A stretch of 64,000 nucleotides of DNA from Undaria pinnatifida (lineage: Eukaryota > Sar > Phaeophyceae > Laminariales > Alariaceae). Made by a program: the position numbers and the translations under genes. The notes under the pieces were generated by a model that was not told the DNA's origin, ran no database searches, and was given only the letters and a program-made list of their open reading frames with translations. Positions 51,410-63,124 of the stretch are shown piece by piece. The stretch covers positions 3,734,200-3,798,199 of the forward strand of contig JABAKD010000023.1 in the NCBI GenBank assembly GCA_012845835.1, written 5' to 3'. Numbering within the stretch: the stretch's first letter is position 1; every line of letters starts with the position of its first letter.

Positions 51410-51920
51410 CCGGAGTCGGGCTACTTGCGGAACGGTCCAGCTTTTCTTTGGTTTCTTGATCGGCCTTTATTGTTTTTGTTTCTGCTCGTTTGGCCAGTTG
51501 TTTCTTGACCTTTCAGCTGCTTCCTGCATATTATTTGATTTTTCTGCCAACATGATTTTGAACCTTTTCGCGATTATTTCTTCCTTTTTGTTTAGTAGAA
51601 AACGTTGAACTTCCTACCATTTGCCGCTAATTTGCCGCCTGTGCATTACTCGCGGAACAACGGTCATTCTTCAGCTTTTCTTTGATTTCCACAATAATAT
51701 GTTTTGTACTTAGCACGAAGTTGCATCAGATGAGATATCGCTCAGCACCCACCGCAGCGCTATAGCTCAGCAGCGCAGCGCCGTGCAGTGCCGTGCCCTG
51801 CGATGCCCTGCCGTACCCTGCAGCTCAACTCCGTAGCGCACCGCAGCGCTAGCTCAGCAGAACGCAGCGCCATGTGCTTTGCCGTGCTTTGCCGTGCTTC
51901 GCCATTCCGCGCGCTTTGCT
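51410..51920 (+). repeat. R9 dispersed repeat, right copy
   Basis: CTACTTGCGGAACGGTCCAGC, T-rich DNA, a second ACTCGCGGAACAACGGTC at 51650, then CAGCGCAGCGCCGTGCAGTG. Mirrors 1955-2475 in order. Confidence 0.5.
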
Positions 51921-52019
51921 GTACTTTTACTAGTAGTCCATACATACATACATGCCAGTAACATTCTAAGTATCATACCACGTACTGGTACATACACCAT
52001 GTTTGTTTGTTGTACATCG

Positions 52020-52170
52020 TATTACGTTGTTGGATCATGAACAATGCACCCCCAGCTCAGGTCAGCCCGGCTATATATAGCTCAGCAGCACAGCGTAGCG
52101 CAGTGCGGTGCCGTGCCCTGCCCTTTCGTTTTGCGGTGCTGTGTTGTGCGGCGCTGTGCATTCTTTTGAA
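52020..52170 (+). repeat. GC-rich R9-type block
   Basis: CCCCCAGCTCAGGTCAGC, then GTGCGGTGCCGTGCCCTGCC and GCGGTGCTGTG. Resembles 4940-5090 including its left flank. Confidence 0.5.
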
Positions 52171-52194
52171 CATATAATACCCGTAGTACCAGGT

Positions 52195-52915
52195 ATGATA
52201 CAGGTACCAGGTTTATGTACGCGTTGTGTACTCGTCTTTTTGCTTTCTTCATTCAGTTGATTTTCTTCTCTCGGTCCCCATGCCCCCCCCCCCCCCCCCC
52301 CCTCCCCCCGCAAATAGCATTATTACGTACTGCCGTTCAGAACGTGACATGAACAAGCACACAGCACAGCGCAGGGCAATTAGCTCTGCACAAGCATCTC
52401 TTCTTGGCATTATTATCTATTCGATATTCTCACCAAAGAATCGCGGGCCTCTTCTTCCTGCCCCCTTTACAGTCTAGTCTAAACGTTTCAGTTGCATTCT
52501 TCCAAGCGCGAGCGTAGCGGGCGGCGTCCGCCGCCCGCGGAGCGAAGTCCTGTGCTTTTTATAGAACCACACAGAGTACCACCAGGTATTAGGCGAAGTA
52601 CCAGGTACCAGGTTCCGGTAGTACGTGTGTGTACTCGTCTTTTTGCTTTCGTCGTTGGTTTTGTTCTCCATCTCGGTTCTCTTCGCAATTTTTTCTTCGC
52701 AAATTACACCCGTACTTCTGCCGATCACAACGTGGCACCGCCAACAAACAGCACAGAAAATTTAATCAGCTCCGCACAAGTAGCTCGTGGCATTATCAAA
52801 TCGATAGTTGCCCTAAATCACGGGCCTCTTCTCTCTGCCCCCTTCACATTTAGGTGGAGTCTTCCTTGCGCGAGCGTAGCGGGCGGCGTCAGCCGCCCGC
52901 GGAGCGGAGCGCTCG
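52195..52915 (+). repeat. two-unit tandem repeat, about 350 bp
   Basis: Units run from TACTCGTCTTTTTGCTTTC (52209 and 52631) to GCGCGAGCGTAGCGGGCGGC and the CCGCCCGCGGAGCG palindrome (52507-52545 and 52869-52907). Shared boxes inside include CGCACAAG near AGCTC and CGGGCCTCTTCT. The perfect GGGCGGCGTC/GCCGCCCG hairpin is a possible end structure. No coding capacity. Confidence 0.7.
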
Positions 52916-53134
52916 TATATAGTACATGTACAAGTGGAAGATCGACAAAGCAATCACAACGAAAGGAGCAATGAAGGGTTCCACTGGATTCCGTCAAATC
53001 CCCGAACTTTGGGTGGCGTGTGCAGGAGTCGAGAGTGTGACAATAGAGCAACCCATGAATGGGGGATACTTCTTTTTCTGCGGCGCCCTGCCCTCCCCGT
53101 GAACGCTATTGCGCCCTGCCGTCGACGCCATTAG

Positions 53135-53215
53135 CTAAGGAATTAGTCTAGAGGGCATCCACTCACTGGGAAAAGGTTAATATACCGATCGCCAACCCAA
53201 ACTATTAAAAGCTGG
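53135..53215 (-). repeat. R7 repeat, diverged
   Basis: GCCGTCGACGCCATTAGCTAA, GGAATTAGTCTAGAGGG, GGAAAAGGTTAATATACC and CCCAAACTATTAAAAGC match the reversed R7 module and its tRNA-like start. Confidence 0.55.
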
Positions 53216-53770
53216 CAGTTGTCATGTCCAAAGATCCGAAGATCTGATGTGTAGCACCAGCAGTGGTGCGGTGGTTGTATTCATCTCGTGGCAGCACCCG
53301 TATGATGCATGCATGCGTCCTTTTGGTTCAAACGCATGCATGTTTCTCGGCGCAGAGAAAACCCTGACTTGGAGCGAAACGTCCCGCGTCCGTTCATGTA
53401 TGTGTGAAGAGGGTGTGGCCAGCACAAATAGGGGTATTCTCTGACACCGTGGATGGGCTGTGACTGCTCTCGAGGTGGGTGCGTGGTGTGGTGGGGCGAC
53501 ATTTTAGATCGATTCGTGTGGCAGTCACTGACTGGGTGTTGGCGCACTACTTTGTTGCCGTTATCTACATACAGCGTTTTGCGCAGACTGCACATGTATG
53601 TAGCATATATGGGCGTGGGGAGGGCACGGGAAAAGTGCGTGGCTAGCCATAGGAGTGCGCTTTGAACAGGGATGTTCTATCTCCTGGAATTTGGGGAGTG
53701 GTGTGTCACCAGACGAGGTTTAAAACTCCGCCAAAAATGCTGTACAAGTATCTTTGTGTCGTGTGTGGCG
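53216..53770. other. no gene recognised
   Basis: No element or supportable exon. ATGCATGCATGC-type palindromes occur near 53305-53345. Confidence 0.3.
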
Positions 53771-53778
53771 GTTTTTGT

Positions 53779-54891
53779 TAGGGCCTTACCCAATAAGCTA
53801 GCATATCTTTTAGCTTATATTGGCTTTTTGAGCTTATGGAAAAGCTTATGCCCGACCGAGCATAGCCACCATGCCAAATAGCTTATGTGGGAGCATAACA
53901 AGGGAAATCGAGCATAAAAGGTGGTTATGCCCGCCTCCATTTCAGGTGTATACGTATGTTCGAATGGTTGTCTGGCAGCACGGTGGAGACGCCAAATGGG
54001 TGGCCGCACGGTAATAATGCAATTCACGAGGCTTAATTACACCCATTAATTGTCGGCTCTGTTTATCGCGATATTGGACGGTTCTACATAAGAACACCTA
54101 AACACGCACACACACGCGAGCGCGCCCACGTGCCCACGCGAGCACAAAAAAAGCGGAGAGCGCAAGGGACGCTGCAGATCTTCCGATCTTCCGATCTTGC
54201 CGTGATGGCAACCGCTCTTCTCAAGTACAACAGGGGGCGGGGGAAGTAGCATTGCGTCGTGCGGGGTGCGGGGGTACTGGGTAGTCGGCTGTGTTTGGCT
54301 AGCTCGCTAGCTCTGTTTTTGCTGTCGAGTTTCGAGTAGAGAGTTCAAGCAAGTTTTCCAATTGACATGGTGGGCTGGTGGGCAGTTCATGGTGGGCGGT
54401 GGTATGGAAAAGGCAGCAAGGCACCGCTGTGCACACTGCTGTGCTGTATATGGACACAACACAAAAACACACGACAACATCAATCAGTAGTAGTATGATA
54501 TACGTAAACATACCAGTATACACTTTCGAAGTATATAGGAGCATAGACTATATATAGACTATACGAATCGCAGTCTATAATTTACTTTTTCAGCACTGAC
54601 ACACCTGCACCTGCCATGTGGCTTGTAGAAAAAAAAACAACTAGCCTAAGAACCCACGTTTCACGAGCATATCGACGACAAGCAGGGATGCCCAACGAGT
54701 GTTGGACGAGCAAACACGCTTTTACCGAACAAAAAACACGCTAGAGATGCAACAAAGAGCGAGCATAAGTCGAGCTTATCTGTGCAAAACTGGCATAAAT
54801 CGCGAGCTTATTTCCAGTTTTAAAGCCTATGCCCGCTAAAAAAAAAAAGCTTATATTCAGAAAAAAAAAGGTTATTGGGTAAAAAGCCCTA
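53779..54891. mobile_element. non-autonomous hAT-type transposon
   Basis: 1113 bp. Ends TAGGGCCTTACCCAATAAGC and, reversed, TAGGGCTTTTTACCCAATAA. A perfect 8 bp direct repeat, GTTTTTGT, flanks it at 53771-53778 and 54892-54899. An 8 bp duplication and a YARNG-type start (TAGGG) are hallmarks of the hAT superfamily. Both ends hold clustered AGCTTAT, GAGCATAA and TATGCCCGC motifs (53800-53935 and 54755-54870), as in hAT subterminal transposase-binding regions. No transposase frame lies inside, so it would need a helper. Confidence 0.88.
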
Positions 54892-55120
54892 GTTTTTGTT
54901 TCCCAGGGGCGCCTTCCGGAGTGTTCCGGAGTTGGTATTGATATTGGGCGTTCTCGAACGTTTAAAGCGTCGGCGATTCCACCTAGAACCCTCTTCATCA
55001 TGCAGATGCGATTCCGCTCGTCTAATTGCGTGCCCGAGGTGTGCAAGGTTGGGTTTCAGCCATATCGAGTATTTATATGACTAAATGTATGGAAAAGGCG
55101 AATTAGGGGATTTTATTTTA

Positions 55121-55640
55121 GCGTCCCCCCTGGGGATAAAACGGGGATATAGCGTTGTAGAGGCCGTTTACAGCTCGTTTTGAGCCGTATCAACGTCGAA
55201 CACGGCGGAAATTGATGGCAGTTTGATTTTTCACACCAACATACATTTCATAAAGAGGGGACGGTATGCTATCATCCCCCCCGGGGATAAAACGGGGATA
55301 CAGCGTTGTTGAGGCCGTTTACAGCTCGTTTTGAGCCGTATTAACGTCGAACACGGCGGAAACTGATGGCAGTTTATCTTTCACACCACCAACAAATATT
55401 TCATGACGAGGGGACGGTATGATATCATCCCCCCCGGGGATAAAACGGGGATACGGTGTGGTTGAAGCAGTTAAGAGCGCGTTTTGGGCCATATTAACGT
55501 ACGATCAAACGAAAATTGTTCGCGCGGTAAGGTTTCATATCACTAACAGGCACAAGGAGGGGACAGTATGATTTCGTCCCCCCCAAATGATACATCGGGG
55601 ATGTATGCCGTTATGAGCTCATTTAATGCCGTACAAGCGC
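55121..55640 (+). repeat. 150 bp tandem repeat
   Basis: Four units start near 55123, 55274, 55427 and 55576. Each has CCCCCC(T/G)GGGATAAAACGG, CGTTTACAGCTCGTTTTGAG and GGGGACGGTATG landmarks; the fourth is diverged and partial. It lies 75 bp beyond the stop of the DDE-type gene, so it may be that element's subterminal region or a local satellite. Confidence 0.85.
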
Positions 55641-55713
55641 AGGATACTGTTTATTTCACACCGATGACGCAAGTCTTGTTCTCTCTGCTAGAAACACGTT
55701 TCAACAATGTTTG

Positions 55714-58554
55714 TTAATCAGTTTGAGTGCCAACCGAAGTCAGAGATGCTTTCTCCTTGACCACCTCTCTCTTGACGGCGCCAACCAACCCCGGATAAAC
55801 GCTCTCTACTTTGCAGGCGCTAAAATCGTGAACCCTGCACGCCGAACAATAACACGATGCCTGACGAACCTGGATTTTCCATCCCCTCTTTACCGTTGAC
55901 GGGATTCTCCACGGCCTCGAGTCTTCCTCGTACGGCCTAGCGGTTATCACCCGGTCCCCTACCAACAATGCTTCATTGTTGTTTGCGCTCTCTGCGTGCA
56001 CCATACCGCACTCTACAACAGGGCACATCTCCTGATCTACCCCCCCCATGAACTGGTACAACCTGGAGCTACCCGGGATGCCTTCCAAATTAACGGGCGG
56101 ACGAGGAATCTCCTTCACCCCCACAAGCTTTACATGGTAGCGCGTAATCTTGTAGGGAGACCAGTCCGCCAAAGGACCCCCTGTCTTGGTACCACTGCTC
56201 TTCGCATAATCACGAAGAAAGTCGAAGGCGGCTTTGGTGTCGGGGATCCGCCGGCCCTGCGCCTCCTGTCGGCGTATCATATTCTTCGCCAGTCCCCCGA
56301 TGCCGTCGTGTGCGCCCTTGAAGTGTGAAGTGGCAGCGAAGTTGTGGTCAATGACAACTCCAAGGTCCCTCAAGCTCCTTGCCACCGCCTCAAAATTCCG
56401 CTTCCCTTTGTACTGCTTCCCGCACCCATCTGTCCAGACGTGTACGATAGGAGGGTCCTGTACGGCGGAACTACCTGCACCCTCTCCGGCGGCGGTGGCG
56501 GGGCGCTTCGTAGCGGCTGATCCCTCCCCCCTCATGTAGTGGTCCAACATGCCGCGCATTGCAAATCTGTGAAAATCGAAATCGTGGTTGGGGTCAGCGG
56601 ACAAAACGATCCACGCGTCCGTCTCGTGTCGCCCGTCCGGCTCGGGGCTGTGGTGGGCGAGCGCGACCATCATGGTCGTTGAGGGCGCCGTTGCACAGGT
56701 CAATACAGCGTTAGCCTCGTGCCTCAACTTCTTGATAAAGTCCGTTTCCACCAACAGGTTACCCCGCTTGAGAGTGGCCAAAGCCATCTTGTGGGCCTGG
56801 CGCTGCTATTTGGCGATGGCGTGATGCTCCATGTACTGGAGAAACAAGTAAGCAGCGGAACGATCAACAAGCAAATAAAGGCCAGCTGAGGGTTACGCTC
56901 CGACCAAAGACGAAGTTGTAGCAGCAATGGTTATACCCTACGTATCGGCTAAACATCGTACTACGCGCACTGTATTTTATTGTACAAAGCCAGAATAATA
57001 CAATACAATCCGTATTCACAACAAGTGAATCCACTCACCTTGACCGAGTGCTTCATGAACTCTTCCCAAAGCTCGCCCAGCTTCCCCACCACGGGTATCT
57101 GTTGTTTATTGTGCACCTGCCCCGTTTCCGTCGTTTGATCCTGGAAACGGATCCACCCCACCAGCCTTCCTGCCGAGGCCTGCAGAGCCTTACAGTCAGT
57201 AGGAATCCCGTTAGGCTTACCAAACCCACACTCCGTGCACTTCATCGCAGCGCATTCGGGCTTCCTTCCCATAAACGTAAATCCATCCGGATCACCGCTA
57301 AGTAAATTGACCTTCTCGCATGCCAACGCTTCAGAAAAGGCACTCACGTCTTTCGACATACGGCGCCATTGCATGCAACCCTGGCCGTCGCACCAATTGC
57401 ACTCGCATTCGCAATTCGCATGTACTGACGCCCACAACCACCCCAACGAGCTGAGGTATAACGCCTGTTGCGTATGAATCTGGCACGCACACTGCAACGT
57501 TGTAGGATCCACTGGGTGGCGGAAGTAGAAGGCGGGCGCGCGGCAAAAGACGGGTAGAGCGACGGGTAAGGCAGTCAGTGTACTGGACAGTATTTTCGCT
57601 AACTTTACTACCCTCACAAGTTTTGAATGCTATCGTAACCTGAATGCGTTGTAGCGACGCCTACTGCCACCCACCTAAACACCCACACCGCGTTTCCAGG
57701 AAAGTCGTTCGACCAGGGTCGACAAAGCTGCTGTCTTGCGCCAACATCTTTTTCTTGAAGGCCAAGTAGTCGGGCGACTTGAGGAACATCTTGTGAACGT
57801 CGTCCCCGTTCACCATGATTTGCCTCCGGGGATGAGCCTCGGCGCCTTTCGCCTTCGACGCGCGCCACATATCCCTGTCGCCTGTTGGGGCGGACAATAT
57901 AACAATGTTGTTTGTCAAGTGAAATTGCTGGCAGCTGGGGCGGCAATCATGCACGGTAAGGCGTAGGACGATCAAACCATGAGCTTTTGGCAGCGAGTGA
58001 GGTAGACAGCAGAGCGAAAACATGGTATCACTTATTTTTAAGTCACCTGAATTCCCCGTCGCACGGGAAACGTCGTCGTTGTGCCAAAACCTCCTCGCAA
58101 GATCCAGGCACTCAGGATCCGTGGTGTCGGAGCGCTTCTTGCGGCAATCGTAGATGTACTGGCCACTTCCAAAAGCCTCGTCTGGGTGAAGATCATGTCG
58201 CGCACGCTGCATCCGACCTTGCGCATCCTTGAACGTCTCGAACCGGACGCCAAAGCTCTCGGCTCGCTTCGTTATGCCGGCATCACTCGCGTTATCGTCA
58301 CCACACGAGTGCTCCCCTGTGCCAGCTACGGTCGCAAGCGCTGTCTGATACGCGATGCGGCCACGCTCGGTGCGGCATTGGCCACGTAACGCCTTCAAAG
58401 AGGTGGTGATCTCGCGCATGTTGATCTCGTTGAGTGCCGCTTTCGCTGCGGCCTCTGCAGCCCCTGGCGTTGCTACCGATGATAGTATGTGTTCCTTGGC
58501 CACGGGATCTTCATCGACCCGCCGTAACAAGTCCGCGCGACGCATCGCCAACTC
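55714..58554 (-). CDS. DDE-transposase-like protein, four exons
   Basis: Minus-strand exons 58554-58047, 57881-57687, 57511-57039 and 56835-55714 join with consistent phases (about 766 codons). Splice signals seen are TTCAG|GTGACT, CCCCAACAG, CACCCAG, AAG|GTGAGT and TTTCTCCAG; the exon 2 donor (GTGGGT) is weak. In order: an Ala/Arg-rich helical region; a Cys-rich region (CECECNWCDGQGC, CTECGFGKPNG); then a catalytic-type domain with VETDF, VWTDGCGKQYKGKRNF and NFAATSHFKGAHDGIGG; last a small CYCSACRVHDFSAC cluster. From memory, the WTDG/QYK and SH-KG-DGIGG pattern marks an RNase-H-fold transposase-like family widespread in animals and protists; its three acidic residues would be the D of ETDF, WTDG and HDG. 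One in-frame TAG (56808-56806) lies near the start of exon 4, so the copy is probably defective or restarts at ATG 56787. The first exon was not found. Confidence 0.7.
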
Positions 58555-58599
58555 CTGCACGTACGTGTTTGAGAGCGTAGATCGGAGGTGAGGATGAGA

Positions 58600-61130
58600 A
58601 CAGCTCACTTATCACGGCAGACCTACGTGATGTTCAATATACTTGCATTTAGAGTGGGCCACACGAAAAAAAACTGCGTTGCTTGACATGTAGGCTAATA
58701 CTTGAGAATAGAGTAAGGAGGACACGTGAAGAAATCAACACATAAAAGAATACCACTCTGTGGAGATAAACTTGAGAAATTTTTGTATATAAATATACAT
58801 ATTAAACATTCACTATATAAGCTACTTGCATTAAGGATTTTAAATCGTAATTTTGGCTGTGGGGGGAGAAAAATCGAGAAAATAATAACTTGGTCAATGT
58901 AGGGTCATGGCCCAGTTTGAGAGGAAAAAAAAGCATAGTAGAATCCCATATAAAAAAATTGAACAATCGACCAGCCAGCCAGGACACCAACACATCGAGG
59001 CACACATCATCTTCCACAAAGCATCCCGGACACACCAAACGGCATCCACAACACCCAAGCACCCTCCCGAAGAGGCTGCCAGGTTCCTGGTGGACGATCT
59101 GCGGGATTGCCCACGGCAGACAGGCTGACGCGTCATCAAGAGTGCCCGAAGCGGCGCAAATTCAGCTCTTTGCTACGAACACGTAGCAGCCAGCAAGCAA
59201 TTTTCGAAATCAGAAGGCTCTTCTCACGTTCTTTGGAGACCGACGAGCTGTGGCCCACACACAAACGCAACGCGCCACAAGTGCTCCACACACGCCAACG
59301 CCACAGGTGCGGAAGGTTCAACCGGCCCCATACCTGGCCCGCAGCAAAGCCTGTTTGCAGCCCACCACCAACAACAGCAGTAGTAGTGCGGCCTTTCGGC
59401 GTTTTTGAATATTTTGAGCAGTCTGCTCAATAATCAAAAAGCCACACCGGTACATGAAAACCCGCGAACAGTTTGAAATTCAAAAGCTCGGAGATCGGAA
59501 GACAGGAGGACGACACCATGCAAGGCATACATGTACCATAGACACGGTGGTGCGCCTTTCTTCACCATGAAGCAGCTCGTCTCTACCCCTGAGGCAGACG
59601 GTCTCCACTCTTGAAGAAGCCCGTGGTCTCCACCGTTTCCACCGTTTCGAAGCCTCGAGTTTTCTCCTTTGGAACCCTCCTTGTTTTGCGCGGCCGTTTC
59701 CCATGTTACACCATCGGTGTATCGACCACTTCCGGTCTTGCAAGGAGGACGGCACAGATGCAACTTTTGGTCTTCGGCTAGACGATCCAGGCAGATGTTT
59801 GTGGCTCGCGAGACGTCGGCCGGATGGCCAGGAGTGGTCAGGGAAACATTCGAGAGTTTCATCATTTATTGATGTTACAAACGAGATCGACAAAATCGGC
59901 AACACAGATCTTGCCTTTAAATATCTACTGCTGCTGTACATCATGACGTGGTAATCGATGACCCGTCCTAGGTGTTTACTTGTAAATCGTTTCATATTGT
60001 TTTTAGTCTCTGTCCCGTCTCCCCCTCCTCTGGCATGAAACCCAATCCAACCACATTATCAACATACATCAAACATCATTGTCATCAGAGCCTTCAAACC
60101 GTTTTGCCTCGTTCCCAGCAGTTGAGCACATATCAACAGCAGTTGAGCACATTATTAACAGCAGTTGAGCACGTCATCAACGCACGAGAAAGAGTGAAAG
60201 AAAATTGCGCCGCAGAAACCCACACAGCAGCAGCAGCACAGCAGCCTGTACGCGGTCGGTAGTCAGCGTGGAGGGTAGGAACCGGTCGCTGGGCTCCCTG
60301 CCGTGTGTACTTATACCCTGCCGTGATGTTTGCTGCGGTGCAATTTTCCGTTCTGCAACAATACCTCTTGTTCATACTCCTAGCCTAAACTTCCCAGAAT
60401 CATAAAAGTATACCACAGCACAGCCAGGGTAGCATGACCAGAAGGTTGTTGTTATATGTGGTGAGTACACCCGGAGTCCGTGCTTATTATCCATCCTAGA
60501 GACATACAAAGTATATGTGAGACAGGGCAAACAACAATCTCAATAAATAAGGAATCAAACATAGTCTAATGAATCAAGTGAAACGCCGGCGTACCGGGCA
60601 CGACAGCAAAACAAAACGAGCGAGACCATAATATAAGGAAAAAATTGAAACTTAAAAAAGTAAACGCCAGGGAGGGGCTCTGAAGAACGAGAGATGCAAA
60701 AACGCCAGAACGGCTACAAGAAAAACAACCTACGTGCTGGTGAAGGGAAACAGCTAACTGTTCCACGGACAAAACAGCAGGAAGAGGAGGAAGATACCGG
60801 CCTATGGCCGGCGGGGAGGAAAAACAAGTAAACAAAAAGAGGAAAAAGGCAACAGCTGAAAACGAGCAAAGCAAGCAAGACAACAAGTAAATGGCATTAC
60901 TGCCGCGTTCGCGCTTCCCCCTTTGATCTCGATGAATAAACACAAAGGAAAACATTACCGCTCACTGTAATGTTTAGGGCTATGCCATAGTACTTCAAAA
61001 CGCTCCACAAAGTAGTCAAACCGGTAGCTTGCCACACCATGTACCATTTCGATTCGGCGTTCATCCACAGCTGTAGCGGTACGCCCCCCCCCCCCCCCCC
61101 CTCCCTCCAGTTTACCCTTGTTGCTGTTCT
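58600..61130. other. no gene recognised; small repeats
   Basis: 2.5 kb with several short open frames on both strands (for example 59434-59995 minus) that show no recognisable motif. A 21 bp repeat (AGCAGTTGAGCACAT-type) occurs three times at 60117-60175. A 20 bp C-run is at 61083-61102. Confidence 0.4.
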
Positions 61131-61136
61131 TGGTGT

Positions 61137-62345
61137 CCACTGTTTCGTGGATTAATCAGCTCTTATCCGCCTCGGTCCTATGCCATTTCGCCATGAAGCG
61201 GCCCGCCGCGTCGACGACCCCCCGGTACCAGTTTCCACTCCTCTTAGCCGCCCTCGACCATAGCACACTTTACTCCTAACAGCAAAGCGGGGTTGTCCGT
61301 TGAATGCGTTGATATCGTCTGCTACAGCTTGGGCCCAGTTGTTTTCTGGTCGGCCTGGTCCCGGGTTTTCCCCACACCAACCATCGTCCCGAACATCAAC
61401 CGATGAGTCAGCCGCTCAGTTGTCGTCCTTTGTACGGCTCCCGTAAAGAGGAGGTGGCTTTTGCGTGGTCGTCTCAACGCTTTCACATTGTGTTGAGGGT
61501 CTTGGCGGTCGATATATGGTGGTCGGTGCGTTGTCGGAGCTGGGAGCCCAAATCAGTTAGGAGGAGGTTTGAGTGTGCCGTTCATAGGTCAGCAAAGCGC
61601 CCCTGGCAGAGATTCCGAGCCACACGCCCGTACAGTAGGGTTTCAATCTCCTCGGTCCTTAACAGGCGCACCTTTAGTATGAACGAAGCATCTTCCATAT
61701 CGTACAGCTCACGCTTGAAACGATCGTAGAATGTCCCGCTTGACACGATCGTAGCATGCCCACGCGAGTGGGATCTGTCGAAAATTTATGGCGTAATGTC
61801 GGTGCTTTCGTTGATAAGACCGCGCCCAGACAAAGAAAATGCATCGTCTGCATACATACCTCTGGCCCGCCGCTTCGATAACAAGCGGTGGGGCTGGGAG
61901 AACCTTGTTGAGAGTGCGGGGTATCGTTGTCTCCTTTTTCGTTTCGCACACGGTGAGGCCTGCTGTTTCGAAAACGGTCACACTGAAAGTCATCTTTGCA
62001 AGGTTTTCCTTTGATTTACAAACAACGCCTTCATCGTCGGCGTACAGCATACCGCAGACTGGCCTCCGTACATGTGCCAGTGGTTCAACCTCCAACCCGC
62101 CCTCCCCGAAGTCCTCCTCGAGGTGCACCAAGTCCTCAAAAAATCTGGGTCCTCACTGAAACTTAGCGGAACTGAATGTATCGCTGTGTGCGGGGAAAAA
62201 TTCATTGCAAAAAGGAGACGGTACACATCCTTGCCACAATCCCTGAGTGACGTCACGCCATTCATAGTCTTCACCGTGTCATCCATACGCACCCGAGCTC
62301 GCATGCTTTCGTGGAAATGGCCAATAACGGTCAACATCGTCTCTG
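61137..62345 (-). mobile_element. LINE reverse-transcriptase fragment, left arm
   Basis: On the minus strand, conserved non-LTR reverse-transcriptase stretches appear: an FHESMRARVRMDD region, a diverged QGL(R/W)QGCV region, the catalytic box GMLYADD (near 62040), GLTVCETKKETT and PAPPLVIEAAGQRY, then NPGPGRP and NWAQAVADDI further on. Frames shift several times and stops occur, so it is a dead fragment of the C-terminal half. The same sequence reappears inverted at 63125-64000. Confidence 0.85.
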
Positions 62346-62509
62346 GTACGTCATCCGCGTGCTCGATACTATTGCATGAGAACGTGGCCGTCGACAGGAA
62401 CGACGCCATGGCGCCCTCGTCATAGCAGCCTGTTGAGATCCACCTCCCGCGCGACTTTCTTGAGTAGACGCGAAAGCCAACGCATGCCCATATGTTCTTC
62501 AAAAATTCA

Positions 62510-63110
62510 AATATTTTTTATTCCCACGAACGTAATCAAAAAACAAATTTAATCTGTACCCAGTCGATGAATAGACCACAAATGGGCTAATCGCTGTCAT
62601 TGGTCGTTATCCACCCAAAGCAGGAAGCGATCGGTCGATGATGTCACATTTTCAAAAAAAAAAACTCTGTGGGATCCATGGTGCAGGCCATGCATAAGGC
62701 CTGCAGAAATCGGCGTGGGCGTGGGCGCCCACTGTCTGTGCTTTGTCTGTGCTTTGTCTGTGTGGAGTGTACATATCTCACAGTCATCTTACGTTCTTCG
62801 AGTTCGCGCTTTACCTCCACATTGCCGTGACAAAACATATTTAATGCGGCCCTTGCTCGCTTCTCCCGAAAAAGCAAAAACTATCACTCATGTACAACAA
62901 AAACAACACAACACCCCCTTGATCGCGGGCTGGATAGCGTAGGACCGCGCTTTACTGTGGATGGAGCTTGCGCGGGTTGCGCGGTACTACTTGCGCCCTT
63001 GACTGAACCCAGGGCTGTTGCCCCTCTCATCTACGCCGAGCCTGCTGATTGATCAAGATATATTTTGTGACAAAAAAAATTTGCCGTGATCTTGAGTGTT
63101 TAGTTGGAAT
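62510..63110. other. spacer between inverted LINE arms
   Basis: About 600 bp of AT-rich sequence with a duplicated CTGTGCTTTGT unit at 62735-62760. It is not matched by the arms. No gene recognised. Confidence 0.5.
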
Positions 63111-63124
63111 GCGTATCCGAGAAA

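Noticed and set aside
54168-54195. GATCTTCCGATCTTCCGATCT resembling a sequencing adapter
   Set aside because: Only about 10 bp match, explained by an 8 bp GATCTTCC repeat; the surrounding hAT element is continuous. AGATCGGAAGA at 59492 is likewise a short chance match.
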